DNA of 64,000 nt from Litomosoides sigmodontis (Eukaryota > Nematoda > Chromadorea > Rhabditida > Onchocercidae), in NCBI GenBank assembly GCA_963070105.1, contig OY718806.1, positions 7,337,865 through 7,401,864 on the forward strand, given 5' to 3'. The position numbers and the translations under genes were made by a program. The notes under the pieces are model-generated. The model did not search any database. It saw only the letters and a program-made list of their open reading frames with translations, and had not been told where the DNA came from. This document shows, piece after piece, positions 25,903 through 39,500 of this stretch. Each line of letters opens with the position of its first letter. Position 1 is the first letter of the stretch.

Positions 25903-28339
25903 CCTGAAAAATAAAGTGGATTTAGCTGACAAAGCAGCAGTAAACTATACTCTTTTGCTAACCTCCATTGTATGATGTTCCAGCATGATAAACGAGTTAT
26001 TCTAACTTTAAAATATAAAAGATTCAAAAATTGAAAAAGACTTGCGCAATAGTACTGCGTTCCATATGAAGTCGTTCCTGGTCGTTTGCTGGTATATTAC
26101 CCCAACAAAAAGCTTCTCTATAAGCTTTATAATAAGATCGTCTAAAATCAGCTTCCAGAGGTTGCGCTTTTTGAACTGTGTATTTGAGACGATGATTTGC
26201 GAGTAACAAGGTCATGGTAAATTAATACGACTATATTAATATTAAAAGACTGACAAAGCTTAAAATTCGTGAATGTTTCCAGGCAAACAGAGGGCGATAC
26301 ATACAAAAAAGATTGCTAATGAAATGAGAAAAGTTAACACTCAACTTGAACTTAAGTAAGGTGCTTACCGAAGGAGTAATACGGAAGTATCAAAAACTTT
26401 TCAATCTGAGCAACGCGAAAGAGTGTAACAGAGGAGATAGGAGCTCAGCAAATAAGCAATGTGGAGAATGGTTACGTAGGATAGTGCAGTTTAGTGTATG
26501 TTTGTGTCAAACCGTACAGCAGTGACCAGCCAGCTGAGTTGACCAAGTGGTCAGCTATTAAGTCGTTACTTTAAATTTATTTGCTTTGCGGGTTTGAATT
26601 ACTTCTGTCTCAACACTTCAGAGCTCTCTGTCCATATCGCCCAACGTTCTCCTCAACGAACAATATCAGCATCATATTTATCTGTCTCCTTGTCATTCGT
26701 CGCCTTCCTCATTTCACATCTATCGTTTTACGTCTCTTTTCTGATCTGGTTTTCAATTTTCAACAAATAACTCATATCAATTCCATCACTCTCATCATTT
26801 ACTGTCACTCATCGAGATACGCATCCTGCAGTTATTTGTCTCTAAATTGGCCACATAAATAAATCCAAATACAACATGCACATAACTTTGCAATTAAATA
26901 TACAACAAAATCTTCACTTATAGAGATTTCAGACTGATCTTTTGTAAAAAATATGTATTTGGATATGGGAGAAAACAACATTTCTTGTTGATATCAGCTT
27001 TGAATGCGCATAACTTCGGAGAATTATACTATCAGTCATCCATTATGTGATGCCATCGTAATTCCTATCCACAGAAAATATTTGTTAAAGATATCGTCTG
27101 CAACAAAAAAAAACTTTCTGTAAAAAAAAGTCCAGAAATAAACACCGGTAACTTTGGTAGACCAGCAATTACACTGGGAATATGCTTTCGTCAATGGTTC
27201 TTAAAATATTCCGTCCTACTAAATAAAGTCACTCAAATCCAAGAAATATGGTCTCAACACGAAAACAAGCAACTGGTAATTAAAGCTTGTAGCGATAAGT
27301 CGTAAGTTGTACGGCATTCGCGTAAGATTTACGGTTTTTGTCTGGGCGGTTGTGGGTGAGGAAGGAGATGCATACATTGCTATTGTGCTCCCTAACGATT
27401 TGAAGGTAAAGAGTTCATGATGTAGAGTTGGAATGATTTTGAACGTGGTGGCAGTGTTTTTATGTGGAAAGCACTAGAAAATAGGATGCGAACACAATAA
27501 TAGAAGAGAGGAAAATTCGTGGAAATACTGGTAGGATAGCAGAAGTTTAGGGAATAACACACGAATAAAACAACAGTGAAATATCAAATTAAATACCGAG
27601 GGTTTACGAAAATACTGCTATACTTATGATAGATGAAGTGGTGGTATTTAACTGGGATGTTCAGTGCTAGTAAGTTCTAGTTCCAGAAGTTACACACCTT
27701 GTGACTCATAATTTTATGTCGTTTGATTCTCGGTTTGTATCCAGTACACTGATCCTTTATTGTTATCGAAGGGGTGGATTAAAAAAGAGTTGTGTCAGTT
27801 GTTGATGATGATGTTCCACTAAGAATTACAGATGCCATTGAATTTATTCGGAATAGGTGCTGGAGGTGTGAAGTCACAGCAGCTCGATAACTCTTCCCGA
27901 GGTTTATGCTTTGTATTTTTGAGTAGTTTGTGTTACTTGATTTAATCCTACTACCCATATCCGTAGAGTTTGAAACGGTTGGTTCTAGCAGCTGTGGGTA
28001 ATGCATTTAATCCAAAATATCCCCTACAACAGTACTTACTAGTGAAGTAAAATTCGTATGAGTGTTGGCAAATTTTTGAATTTAATGATTTTCAGTTCAT
28101 ACTAGAAAATAAAGTACTACTATGGTTTTGTATAATCGTAATAATTCCACTTGCTACTGTTTTTCGTACCCCGAACCATTCAGTGTTTCATTTTCAATAT
28201 ATTGTTTTGGCATAATTCATTTTCTTACAGAAGTTTTAAGAATAAAAACTACGTAATATTTCATTTATATTTAATCTATAAATTTGTCTTCATTCTTTTT
28301 TACTAGTCGAATAACATTTTGATATTAGTGTTTTTATAG
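25903..28339. other. Divergent intergenic region upstream of the PPxY and kinase genes
   Basis: The minus-strand gene on the left and the plus-strand kinase on the right point away from each other, so promoters and first exons of both should lie here. A 63-codon minus-strand frame at 26024-26215 looks protein-like (for example YYKAYREAFCWG) and could be a 5' exon of the left gene, but a convincing splice path was not found. The first coding exon of the kinase was not found either. Confidence 0.5.
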
Positions 28340-31300
28340 GAAACACCGGCACTTCTGATGGGAAGGATTGGCGGGGAACAGTTGTAAAACTACCTAATCA
28401 CACTGTGACTTTGGACAAAAAACTTGCTGAAGGTAAGATATAAAATTCTGTTGTGGAATCCTTTACTGGATAATTTCAACATCCACTTTCTTAACAATCA
28501 GGTGGATTTGCGATTGTGTATTTGGCAAGCGATAAGCAGGGACGTCAGTATGCACTTAAAAGACAGTTTATTAGTGATGATGTTCGACAATTAGAGGCAT
28601 GTAGAAGAGAATGCCGAATTGTTGTGAGTTTTTTATTCGCCATTGAAGGTTCCGCTTTAAAATGAACGTTCATGTACAACAGCTTATCTACTCTCAAACG
28701 CAGCTGAAAGCTTTTTTTATTGTCAGATTGCTTTGAGTTCTTGTTTATGGTTAGTGCTTACTGAGACTTTGCTAACATGATGATTAATTACTGGAGTCGG
28801 AGATGATCATGAAATAGTGCATGAGAATAATCTCCGAATAAATATTTAAAGTTTAAACTAGCACGTTATATCTGCTGCTGTTATAGGAGTAGCGCTTAAA
28901 TCTAGTTTTCATATTTTGTTGAAATAAATATAATTCTTTACTTATTGTGGAGTGCTTAAATTTTGAAAGCATTTTATATTTAGAGTTGCTTGGCGGGACA
29001 CAAAAATATTGTGTCATATATAGATCACATGATACTGAAGAATAATTGTGGTGTATACGAATGTTCACTTCTTACTACGTACTATAAAAGTTTGTTTAAC
29101 TGTCTTTAAAACTATTTTAATATATGTTCTTCAAAAATTGATCGTACTGCATAATTTTTTTGCCGCAGAATTGTGAAATGATAGCTAGAAATGAACTATT
29201 ACTATTCAGGTAGCGTGTTGCAACTGATGAATGAACGACATTTATCAGGACGATGTCTATCGGCAAGTGAGATTTTGAAGATTTTTTGTGATGTATGTGA
29301 AGCAGTTGCTCGATTGCACCATTCTCAAACCCCAGTTATTCATCGTGATTTAAAGGTACGTCTTTCATTATCGGTGGTTCATCTTGCACTAGACATGTTG
29401 AAATAAAAAGTGATAAGCGAAGTTTTATTTTTGTTTTTTTTGTCCTTTGTTTTTTACTATAAAATTAAAGGTTGAAAATGTTTTGATCAGTGAACGTCGT
29501 CCTGGTACACCAGTATATGTTTTATGCGATTTTGGAAGCGCTACTACAAAAGTTACTTTTTGTACTGTTTGCCATTTGTTCATCCTTTTATCGTTCTCAA
29601 AAGAGTTGAGTTTTTTGGTTCTTTCACACTGTAAAATAGAAAAACAAATGTTTTTTGTCTTGTAGTTTACTAGGGATTCTAGCGAGGCTTTTAGATATGA
29701 CTTAGCATATTAGCAGAGCTTCATGACGACAAAAAAAAGCTGCTCACTTTGTTCTCTTTTAAAGGTTTTATCATCCGACACGCAATCACTGCAGTTCATT
29801 GAAGAAGAGATTCATCGCTATACTACACTGGCATATCGAGCTCCTGAAATGGTGGATATTTACTCCGGAAAGCCCATTGGTTCGTTTCACCTGATTGTGA
29901 TTACGTATGGTCAAGAGTATTCATGTTGTCCTACCTATGGCAACCGTATGATTTTTTAAATTTTAGGCACAAAGGTTGATATATGGGCGCTTGGTGTCAT
30001 GCTGTACAGACTCTGTTATTTCAGTCTTCCATTTGGCGAAAGTTCGCTTGCAATTCAAAATTGTTCGTATACTTTCCCACCAGCACCTAACTATCCAGAT
30101 GAATTACGTGCCATCATAAGTAGGTTTTACTTTTATTGGCTTCAGCTTAGTTATCAAAACGCGCTGTTTCTTCTGTTTTGAAATTTGCATCTGTGAGAAC
30201 TTCAAAGTGGTTTGCGTTATGTCATTTTATTGTTGGAAAACTTCAGCAATATATTTCATCTTTGTCAGTGGACTAGGAGAAATTAAGGTAATCATGTACA
30301 TTTTCTTTGACAGATTTCAGGGAATTTAAAGATTTGAAGAAATGCAGATATTCGATTTATTCATTGCAATTTTAGAGATACTTTTTAACTCCGACCATGT
30401 TCGTCGTCCAGATATCTATCAAGTTTCAACTCTTGCTTTTGAGGCTGCTGGACAGTCCTCTCCGATTGGTAACTTAAATGTATGTTAATTTGGCGGCTAC
30501 TAATTAATGACAGTGAAACGTTCTTGTCTTAACCACATAAGGAAATTATACCCTTCTGACATCCATATGAGCTAATTTCTGCAGTTGGGGGCGGAATCAC
30601 TAATTCGGAAAGTAATAAAAATAACGCGCATATTTTCTGCAGAAATATGTTCATCATCTCTGTTACTTTTTAATATTAGTTTAGCTTCATGTTAGATATT
30701 ATTTTTTAGAAAGTTCCAGCACTGTCTGTTATCGATGCCATAAGAAATCTTCATCGAGAAGAAGTCAATACGGCAGTTGCGGGTACGTCAGTACGCACAT
30801 CGGCGTTTACTAATTTTGATAATCGTCTTGCACAGAAGGAAACAGCTACTTCCATTAATCCAAGATTGCGGCCAAAACCGTATAGCAGTGCAATTCGCTT
30901 GAATTTGGCCGATTCTAGTTCACGTTTACTAGATGTAAATAGAATTCGCAATTTTTTTTTAATTGCAATGCATCAATGCTTTAATTTAGTTGTAACATTC
31001 TTACCTTACCGTGTCATTGTCCTTTTTTTTGCAGGTACCAATCAGTAAACAACAAAACAGTTCATCTTATCCAGAAATCGGTGGTACGCATGCAGGTATT
31101 CAAATTTTATTACTTATTATAATTCCATAAATGTGGTCGATTTAGATCAAGTTTCGCTGCGAAATAATTTGTCAAACTAATCTTCTCAGTCTTTTCTTTT
31201 GCGGTAGGTTGTTCTTCAGCTTGTCATTGCTGATCTCTAATTCTTCGCTTCTTTTTTGTATGCCAAAGAGATTCGTATTTAAAAGGCGATACAACCGACA

Positions 31301-32762
31301 TTCAGAACCCATTGAATTAGAAATTAAAACAATCGATATGCTATTTTAAAACTATTTGTTTATTAAGGATCTTCGCAAAAGTCATGCTGCATTGCAGAAG
31401 AATGTGCTATTGAAACCCTGAAATCAAGTGCATTTAGGTTATTTTCATGTTTTAGTATCTTATATATATATAAATAAGGCAGTGCATGTAAAGTGCATGT
31501 GATGTAGTATTTGATAGGGACTAACGGAAGTTAGGCTTTATGCATTAGTAGCAAATTTGTAATTAACATCACGAGTTTCTAGCGTATGCTGATGTGTACC
31601 ATATACATTAATTTCTTCACCACCGGGTTATCTTGAGATGTGTTCAATTTGTCTTTTAGACCGTACAGCGCTTCAAGCGACAGCAATACCAAAGTTTTAT
31701 GTGCAGGATTTGCAATTGAGCCCTTCGAGACAATGACTGTGCCTGTTCCTTCCCCTGTAAATTTGCCGGCGGAGGTCTGTTTAGCACGATGTTCTTGTTA
31801 CATTCGGTATAATTTTCGAAATGTTTTTGTTGAAAAAAAATAAATTATCATTTAGTTCCAGACTGACATATCATGGAATCCATTTGTAATTGCGCCATTC
31901 AGCGCACAAAGACGTATTTCAACAACTTCACAGAACATTACAATGGATGACCACAGTTTTCGACATTGTTTTGACAAATTGCCGAGGCATTTAAAACACT
32001 TCGCATCAAGTAATTTTCACTACTCTCGCTTTATTATTAATCTGCTAAGATTGTTTTGATATTTAAGTTTATTTATGTTTTGCTTAAAGGCAATATGGTG
32101 GAAAATGATGCAAATTTAGAAATTGATGAAAATGATCCGTTTGGTGCAGCACCAATTCATGAACATCAAATGAGGTTCATTTTACTGTTATTTTGTGAGC
32201 TCTGTGGTGGAATATGATGACACGTGAGGAAAGCGGAGGGAGGTTAATTCCCCCTCATACCAGCTGTTTTTGTCGCTTCCAGCACATGCATGTTGTGGAA
32301 TTTTAGCTCAAGCTGTAATTATTGGAAGAAAATCATCATGTCAACCACCTATGTACGTAACTTTCATTTCTGAAAATCCATTACTAATGGATTGTTAGTT
32401 TCAGGGTTGTTGAGGAAGTTTCCAGACTGAAAGATGCTGGTAAGTATTTGGAGGAGGTATTCTTTCCCTTCTCTCCTGTGCTTGTTGCATAATGGTCATT
32501 TTTGATGTGTTTTCTTAATTTTTAAACTTAAAAGCTGTAAATTAGTAGATTCGAATATAAACAAATCCAGAAATTTATATCATTAAGTAAACACTTCGAT
32601 CGACTGTTATATGCAAGCATTCTTCTATGAAAAATTGTAAATCAAAAAAGATTTATAGGTCCAACACAAGGAAAAAGTCAGTCGAATGGCACTGAAGTTC
32701 AAGACGCCGTTACCAGTCATGAAGTTCTTTCATTATCTTCGATTGATAATGATAAACTTTGA
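28340..32762 (+). CDS. sel-5: Numb-associated Ser/Thr kinase, AAK1/BIKE family
   Basis: Fifteen exons read through in phase (28340-28432, 28502-28623, 28984-29089, 29210-29355, 29471-29551, 29765-29879, 29967-30119, 30376-30480, 30710-30934, 31035-31095, 31660-31774, 31856-32009, 32090-32174, 32405-32439, 32659-32762). The kinase domain shows the Gly-rich loop EGGFAIVYLA, ATP-site Lys in YALKRQF, catalytic VIHRDLKVENVLI, CDFGSAT, YTTLAYRAPEMV and DIWALGVMLYRLCYFSLPFGES. These are the hallmarks of AAK1/BIKE/GAK kinases, which phosphorylate the AP-2 mu subunit in clathrin endocytosis. SEL-5 is the C. elegans AAK1/BIKE homologue, known from Notch (lin-12) genetics. The C-terminal region is disordered and carries endocytic motifs: NPF in SWNPFVIAPF (EH-domain binding) and DPF in ENDPFGAAP (AP-2 ear binding). 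The hinge segment after YECSLL reads TTYYKSSVLQLM rather than the usual acidic/Cys hinge. The initiator Met lies in an exon upstream of 28340 that I could not identify. Confidence 0.92.
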
Positions 32763-33517
32763 ATATTCCGTCTGTTATTACTTGTTTTGAGAATAGCATT
32801 TAGAATAAACTTATTTTACTCAAAACTTGTCAGCACGCGGTGTATTTGCAATGAAAATTTTAAGCCATGAAAGAAAAGAAATTGTTATATGTTCCTGGAC
32901 ATTTTTTGCAAAATTGAATTGCAAAACAGCAGGAGCTTCATTCTAGCTGAATTTGGAATTAAAAACATATTTACTTATTCGATTTGCTTATCCAACTGAA
33001 TAATACGTGCGAATATCCCGTACAATTTGAAATGTTTTTTAATTTCCACTACACAGTAAAACGATTGGAGGAGTGATTCCTCTTCAAATACTACCTGCAT
33101 TTTCTTCTCTATTTCGAATTCAATTGAATTTAAAAGGTTCTCGAGACTTCGAAGTTCGCAAAATAATATCTCGCAATGACCGAATTATATAGAATATTAC
33201 AGGATGATTGCAACTTTTCTTAACTATGTAAAGTAGACCTCGGTCGCGTTTCAAGGTTATTGTCTGCTAATTAATAATTACACAGGATATCAAGAATATT
33301 GCATACAAAATGAAGAAACTTATGTACAGTAAGTTAGCATTTCATCACTGAAAATTTTGGATCAGTCAAATTCCAAAGTTTTGATAGCAGAATCCATGCA
33401 TATTCTTGGAATCTTATTTTTCGATCCCTTTACTCCTTTCGAGAGGAAAGGAAAGTCAAGTAAATTTTTCTTTGCTTTAAATAAATGTATTGCAAAAAAA
33501 AAGAAAAAAACAAGGGA
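32763..33517. other. Convergent spacer between kinase and KCC genes
   Basis: This 0.75-kb stretch separates two convergent stop codons and must hold both 3' untranslated regions. Apart from the poly(A) signal listed, nothing else is recognisable. Confidence 0.7.
32804..32809 (+). terminator. Poly(A) signal of the AAK1-like kinase
   Basis: A canonical aataaa occurs 42 nt after the kinase stop codon, the usual position for nematode 3' end formation. Confidence 0.65.
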
Positions 33518-36500
33518 TCAAGAATATGTTGTGATAACTTCCTTGCCTGTTCCTCGTATAAATAAAATACGAGGAATTTTATCAGACAGTACTTCAAGGT
33601 AGTGCATATAATCATCAAGGCCTGAAATATTAAAAATATCTTTAGTCATTGAAATTTAACTTGTAAAAACTTTGAGAATAAAAATATATCGTTTAGTTTT
33701 TTCACATCTATAATTAAGGTATTTCAAACGAATGCTTTGGTATGCAATATAATAGAATGAAAAGTTTTGCCTCCATGTATTTCTATTTTACTTTAAAATC
33801 GTTGGTTACATACCTTCTTTAGCAACGGGAGGCTTTGGTAAATTGAGCAGCACTAATTGACTATCAGCAGAATTTGAAAGAATCAATTCATTCAGTCGAA
33901 CTGCTGTGTGCATTTTACGCACCTGCAATTTTCTGACCTCTAATTTTACTATAAAGTAATAAGCATTTAATTTGGATAAAATTGTAAGTGAAGGGACAAT
34001 TAGCATCTTGCAAAACTGTGCGATAGCTAACTGCAATATTTTGATAGTGAATAATGAAAAATTTGGGCTAACTCAGCGTATAATTCGTTAAAATTTGTAA
34101 GATGAAATTTACTCCAGCAGTATTCCAACCATGCTCTGTTTAATGATATACCTAACGTACCCACTAAATTGGTAGACACATTAGGAAGAGTGATTTGTTA
34201 ATTTCCCTAAGTACCTACCTTTTTTTTGTCAAGCATCCTGAATTTTTTATCGCGATCGTCATTGTCATTTCCCCCCATAATTTCATTCTTCGATTCTGCT
34301 ATTGTCACTCGCCTGTTGCATAGGGATTTATATAAAAATAAACTGTAGCTGGCTCATTGAACACTCCAGCCCATTACATTTGCTGTTGTGACAGAGGAGC
34401 TGTGAAAATTGGTAAATAACTGAGAAATTGAAAAACTAAAATTTGCAAGAAATGTAATAATTTGAAAAATTGTTTACTTGGCAAGACAAATATGAAAAGT
34501 TACTTCTCATCATGATTTAATGGCGCTTTTTCCGGAGATGGTACTACTTTCTTCACTGGCAATACTTTTTCTTTCGATGATGTCGGCATTTCCTCACTGT
34601 TATCATCACCATTTTTTTCATCGATCTTACCCTTCGTTTCACTGTCTGTATCGTTATCGTCACTATTCTGTTTACCATTTTGCTTCATTTCTGCCATGAT
34701 CAAAGGCTAAACGTTCCAAACTTTTATTAAAATCAAGCTTTATTTGTAAATTCCTGCTAACTTTCAAACAATAATGCTTCCTACCGATACTTTATTCAAT
34801 TTCCTCTTTATTTCGCACATTTCGTGCATGTATCGAGTTCTTTCTTCCATAAGAAGTGTTCTTTCGAAGGCGTTCTTCGAAATTTTGGGATCAGATAATT
34901 CTATGACCTGACAATATATCACAAATTCATTACAAAACGCAGTGAAAGTTAGTGGAAATAAACTCGCTCCATGTGAAAGTGTTTTAAAATTAAAATTTTC
35001 TCGAGATTCTAGAATTTCTTTGCTAAATAAACTTCCATTCTCATAGCGTTCTCTATTTAACAATATTTGCCAAATGAATGAATAAAAATTAAAAAGACTC
35101 ACTTTAACTGAAGGATGAAGTCTCATCAAAAAATTAAAATTTAAAAATCTATCTCGACTTTTCTTTATACTTGCGTTTAAATAAATTGTCAAATAAAAAT
35201 TTTAAACTGAAATGCGGCTGATTTACCATTATTCTGGCATCAATCCTCAGCTGATAAACATATTTCTGAAGATCTGCTTGTAGCTTTGTGTTATTATCCA
35301 TTTCCTGTGCAATTGCTATCACTCGAAGTTTGCATCCCCGCCACACCTTAAATAAAAATCATCGCCTGCCAATGATTTTTAAAACTACTGTACTCCCTAT
35401 TGATTATCAAAATTATGTTAAAAAAGTTCCAAAAACTAAGCTTCAAGTCCCTCAAAATTTCGCCTTATTTAGCAATAAATTCATATAAAAAGATAAATTT
35501 ATTTGATATAAATGTACTTTGCTTTGAATTAATAAGTAAGCAATGAGTATACATAAACCGCCATCCTGCACAATCCAATACACGTCAATAGTTCCGGCAA
35601 GACGAATAGCCGAGACTGGGAAATTAACAATATCTTTGGCAACAACAAGGCACATATCTGTTGCAACGCCAACATGCAGTTTATCTAGAAATAAATTAAG
35701 AAGTTTTGAGAGTCTAATCAAGTTCGTTATATTATTAGAAAAATTAAAAGTGTTAACCACTGAGCGGTAAAAATTTCTTCAAGAATTTTAAACAAGTCAT
35801 AATTGAAATTTTTACTGTATTAATCAAATTTACCAGTGAATGTTTGATATTCCGAATCAATAGCTTCACGAGAAGAACCATCCGTGTGAACGGGCCAGCT
35901 TAGCAGAATCGTATTTGGCCGTAATCCACCTATCCCGACACTTTGAATTAACGTCGAAACACTTCCTCCAATCTATATCAGGTTTTCAGTTTAATTTAAA
36001 TAATCGCTTTAGAATAGTAAGTAATTAATTGTTGATAACTAGCGCTTTTTTGTATTTAAAAAAGGCTGTTCTATAAATAGTTCTTTTTTTTTGGAATAAT
36101 AATAAACGAGATCCAAGTACAGTTGTAATGAGTTAAATAAATGAATGGTTCTTGAGTTGATAATATCAAGTTACGCTTACTTGGGTTTCACCGTACACCA
36201 ATGTTTTTGCAAAACCGCGGAGCCTGATTTGATTCATATCAAATTCCATCCGTGCTTTTACCTATTTTAGTTATTCATATCACGAAACTTCACTAAAGCT
36301 TTGATTTCATCCCATTCTTCGAACCAGTAAAAATGTTATTCAATAAACTTTCAAATTCAAAATTCTTCCATCGTATTTACGAAAACAGAACAGCCAACTG
36401 TCTCAGCCAGGAAAACAATGAATATACCTCTTCTGCTTTTTTTCTGTCATCATCAACTAGAGGATTACCACGTATAAATGCAACAACAATGGTTAAACCA

Positions 36501-39500
36501 CGACTAGCTTTAAGTTGTGACGCCAAATTGATCAGATTCAAATAACGCATGTCAACAAGTTCCTTAGACCAGGGCATTGATAAGAGCAATAATAACTGGG
36601 GTCTGAAATTATATCACAGATAAGAATAGCTAGTCATTGAAGAGCCTTGCGACTAAAAATACTGAAGTTCGTTACTAAAATTTAAAAATTATAAGAGAAA
36701 AATGTACCGGAAATTCTTTGGATGTGGATCCGTCTCATTAATTTTCATCAACGAATATTGCGCTGTTGTTAGAGCTAAGCCGCGTATTCCATCACCCCAT
36801 TCCTTCTTAGCACTGTAAAATAATGGAAAGCTAAGTTATATGAAAATAAATGAGTAAGGCCCAAAAATATCCGAATTCTACCATTCCCTATTTTCCCTCA
36901 CTAACTCTAAATTGAAAGAAAAGGAATGAAACGATAATTTTACCCCTTCCATTCCACATATTTATATATGGCAAGACAAAGCACACATGAAACAATTGCA
37001 TAGTCCCAATGAGTGCTAAACATGATGAAAAAACAAAGTCCTGCTCCAAGTAATGCTAGAGACCTGAAATCTATAAAATTTAGAATGCAAGTTTTTCAAG
37101 ATTTTTCATTTTAAATTTCCACAATTAACGAAGATTTCCGTCAAAAATATTTGCCAGAATGGATAAACATTGAACTCTTAAAATTAAGAAAGCGGGAAAA
37201 GTGCTTAGCTAGGAAGTCAGTGCAATACTTCATGATCGTACGACTTATGATAGATACAGTCGTACCAGTTATTAACATACGACCAGCCAGTTGAAAAAAG
37301 CTATTGATTGAGCCATTTAATCTAATAGGAAAGTCGGATCAATGTGACATGTTGAATTTTACTATTTTGTTGTTAAAATTTTCCAAGAAAATGTTTGCTA
37401 GCGCTATGTCCGCTCGATCCTTACAATCGGTAGGGAATGCGTCTGGTTAAATTCCTTGCGGTCAGTTATAAAACTAGTTTCTCAGTCTATACGCTAACCA
37501 GTGGTAGAATTTGAATCGCGGTCTCCAGTTGGGTGCACCGAGAAGTGAGTGAAGTGCACAGATCAAATTAACAAATGCGTAGCACATCAAGAAAAAGAAA
37601 TCAACCACTGCAGCTATATGGTCCATTGCACCCATTAGTATCGATAACTCCGCTATTATAATCGTTATCACCAATCTGTCAAAATATAATATCTTAAATA
37701 TTAAGCATATTGAGATCGATGATTGAAGTTGTAATGATCACATTCGATAAGCGATAATTTTATGGCACTATAATTATACTAGTGGATTTATAAATACCCT
37801 TTAAATGGTTCATTTTTGGATGTAACTTTTGCGAATGGTTTCAAAATTGGTATTACGTCGTCTTTGGCAATTGATTGCAGAAGACGTGGCGCACCTCAAA
37901 AAAAAATCATACATAAGATTATCATCTAATGACCTCACAGAATACTTCTGGAATATTTATGTTCGATTCATTTTGTCAAAATTCTAATTATTGGAAATTA
38001 TTGAATTAAATAAACTTTCTGAAGACATATTCTACGTTCTGTAACATTAAACAAATAATAAACTACATAAATTTTAGCATTTTGCAACATAATACGCAGG
38101 TCTAACGAAGAAATGCGAACATAAAAAAGTTTAAAAATAATACATCGAAATATACTTGCTGTATGTCCATAAAGCAAAGACTTACTGCAAAGACACTGTA
38201 GAGCGGCACCAAATGTTGATAGGAATGACCCAATCAACAAAAGCCATTCTGTTGGCCAAGCTAAATTTGCCACAATCATGCCGCCACGCAACGATTGTCC
38301 ATACCTATACAAATTTGTACTATTAAAATTCGTTTGTATCAGTCAAACTATTTCATAATAAAACTATAAACACACTTAATTGATATATAAATATTTCGAA
38401 GTTAAATTCCACCGATTAAAAGTGGATAAAAAAGGCGAACTTGTCTCGCAGTACAGCACCATCGATCGTTGAACCAAAAACCAAAGCAAGTGAAAAATAA
38501 ATGAATGATGTCGTCAGCTGAGCCGCAATAGTACCAGCTGGGATTGAGAAATTTGGTCCCTTCAAATCTCCTGCAAGTAAGACTTTCGCAATGAGTTATT
38601 TGAAAAGGCGCAGCTTTGAAAATTATAGTCAGTGATGAAATGATGAACATCTTATTAATAAAATTCTTTCATTAAAACAAACCGCTCATGTTAGCACCGG
38701 TCAAAATTCCAGTAACTGCGGGAAAATAGATTGCAAGCAACACGAAAAATGTTGTTTTGACATCTTGGAATACTTCCACATTTCGATCAGCTGATTTTCC
38801 TTTCAGATATTCATCCTTACCAACATAATTTGGTCCCAAATTATCTACAATTCAATACTTTTTCCAAAACATAAATGGGATTCATGACATCCAAACGTTA
38901 CGGGAGTTTTTTATTTGGCTAAAATTCTAATTTTTGTGTAAATTAGTACTAGCTGGTTACCGACAAATGCGCTGCTTGCAAATCCTGGAAAGCCATTGAT
39001 GCAACGTAATTCATTTTTTAAGAACATTTCGGAGCATCCGCCATTTGGACAAAAGTAATTTTGTAATGGTCCACTGTAACAAAAAAAAGAAAAAAGCTTT
39101 CCGAATACAACAACTAAGGTTACTCATTTACAAAATTAAAATACGAGAAAAGATGTCAGAATTTGAGATTAAAACAAATTAAAGAAACTGAAAGTTAAAT
39201 TTGAGCAAAACTAACGGCGCGGAAGCATTGCAATAATCGCAAATATCAGAAAGAGGAGCGTCGACAGGTAGAACAACTCGTGCTTGTAATAAATGTTTGC
39301 CCAACATGCATACACTAAATTAACAAGAAGGATGGATGAAGTTAGAATATTTGTTTTTACGAAAATTGAGTTACTCAATCATTCACTCCTTGCTGAAGAT
39401 GAAAATTTGAATGGAAATTTAAGTGTAAAAGTCGCCAATCTTTTTTGTGATCTAATTGCGGAGTATCGGTTGAATACAATTCTTTTTATTTCATAATTTA

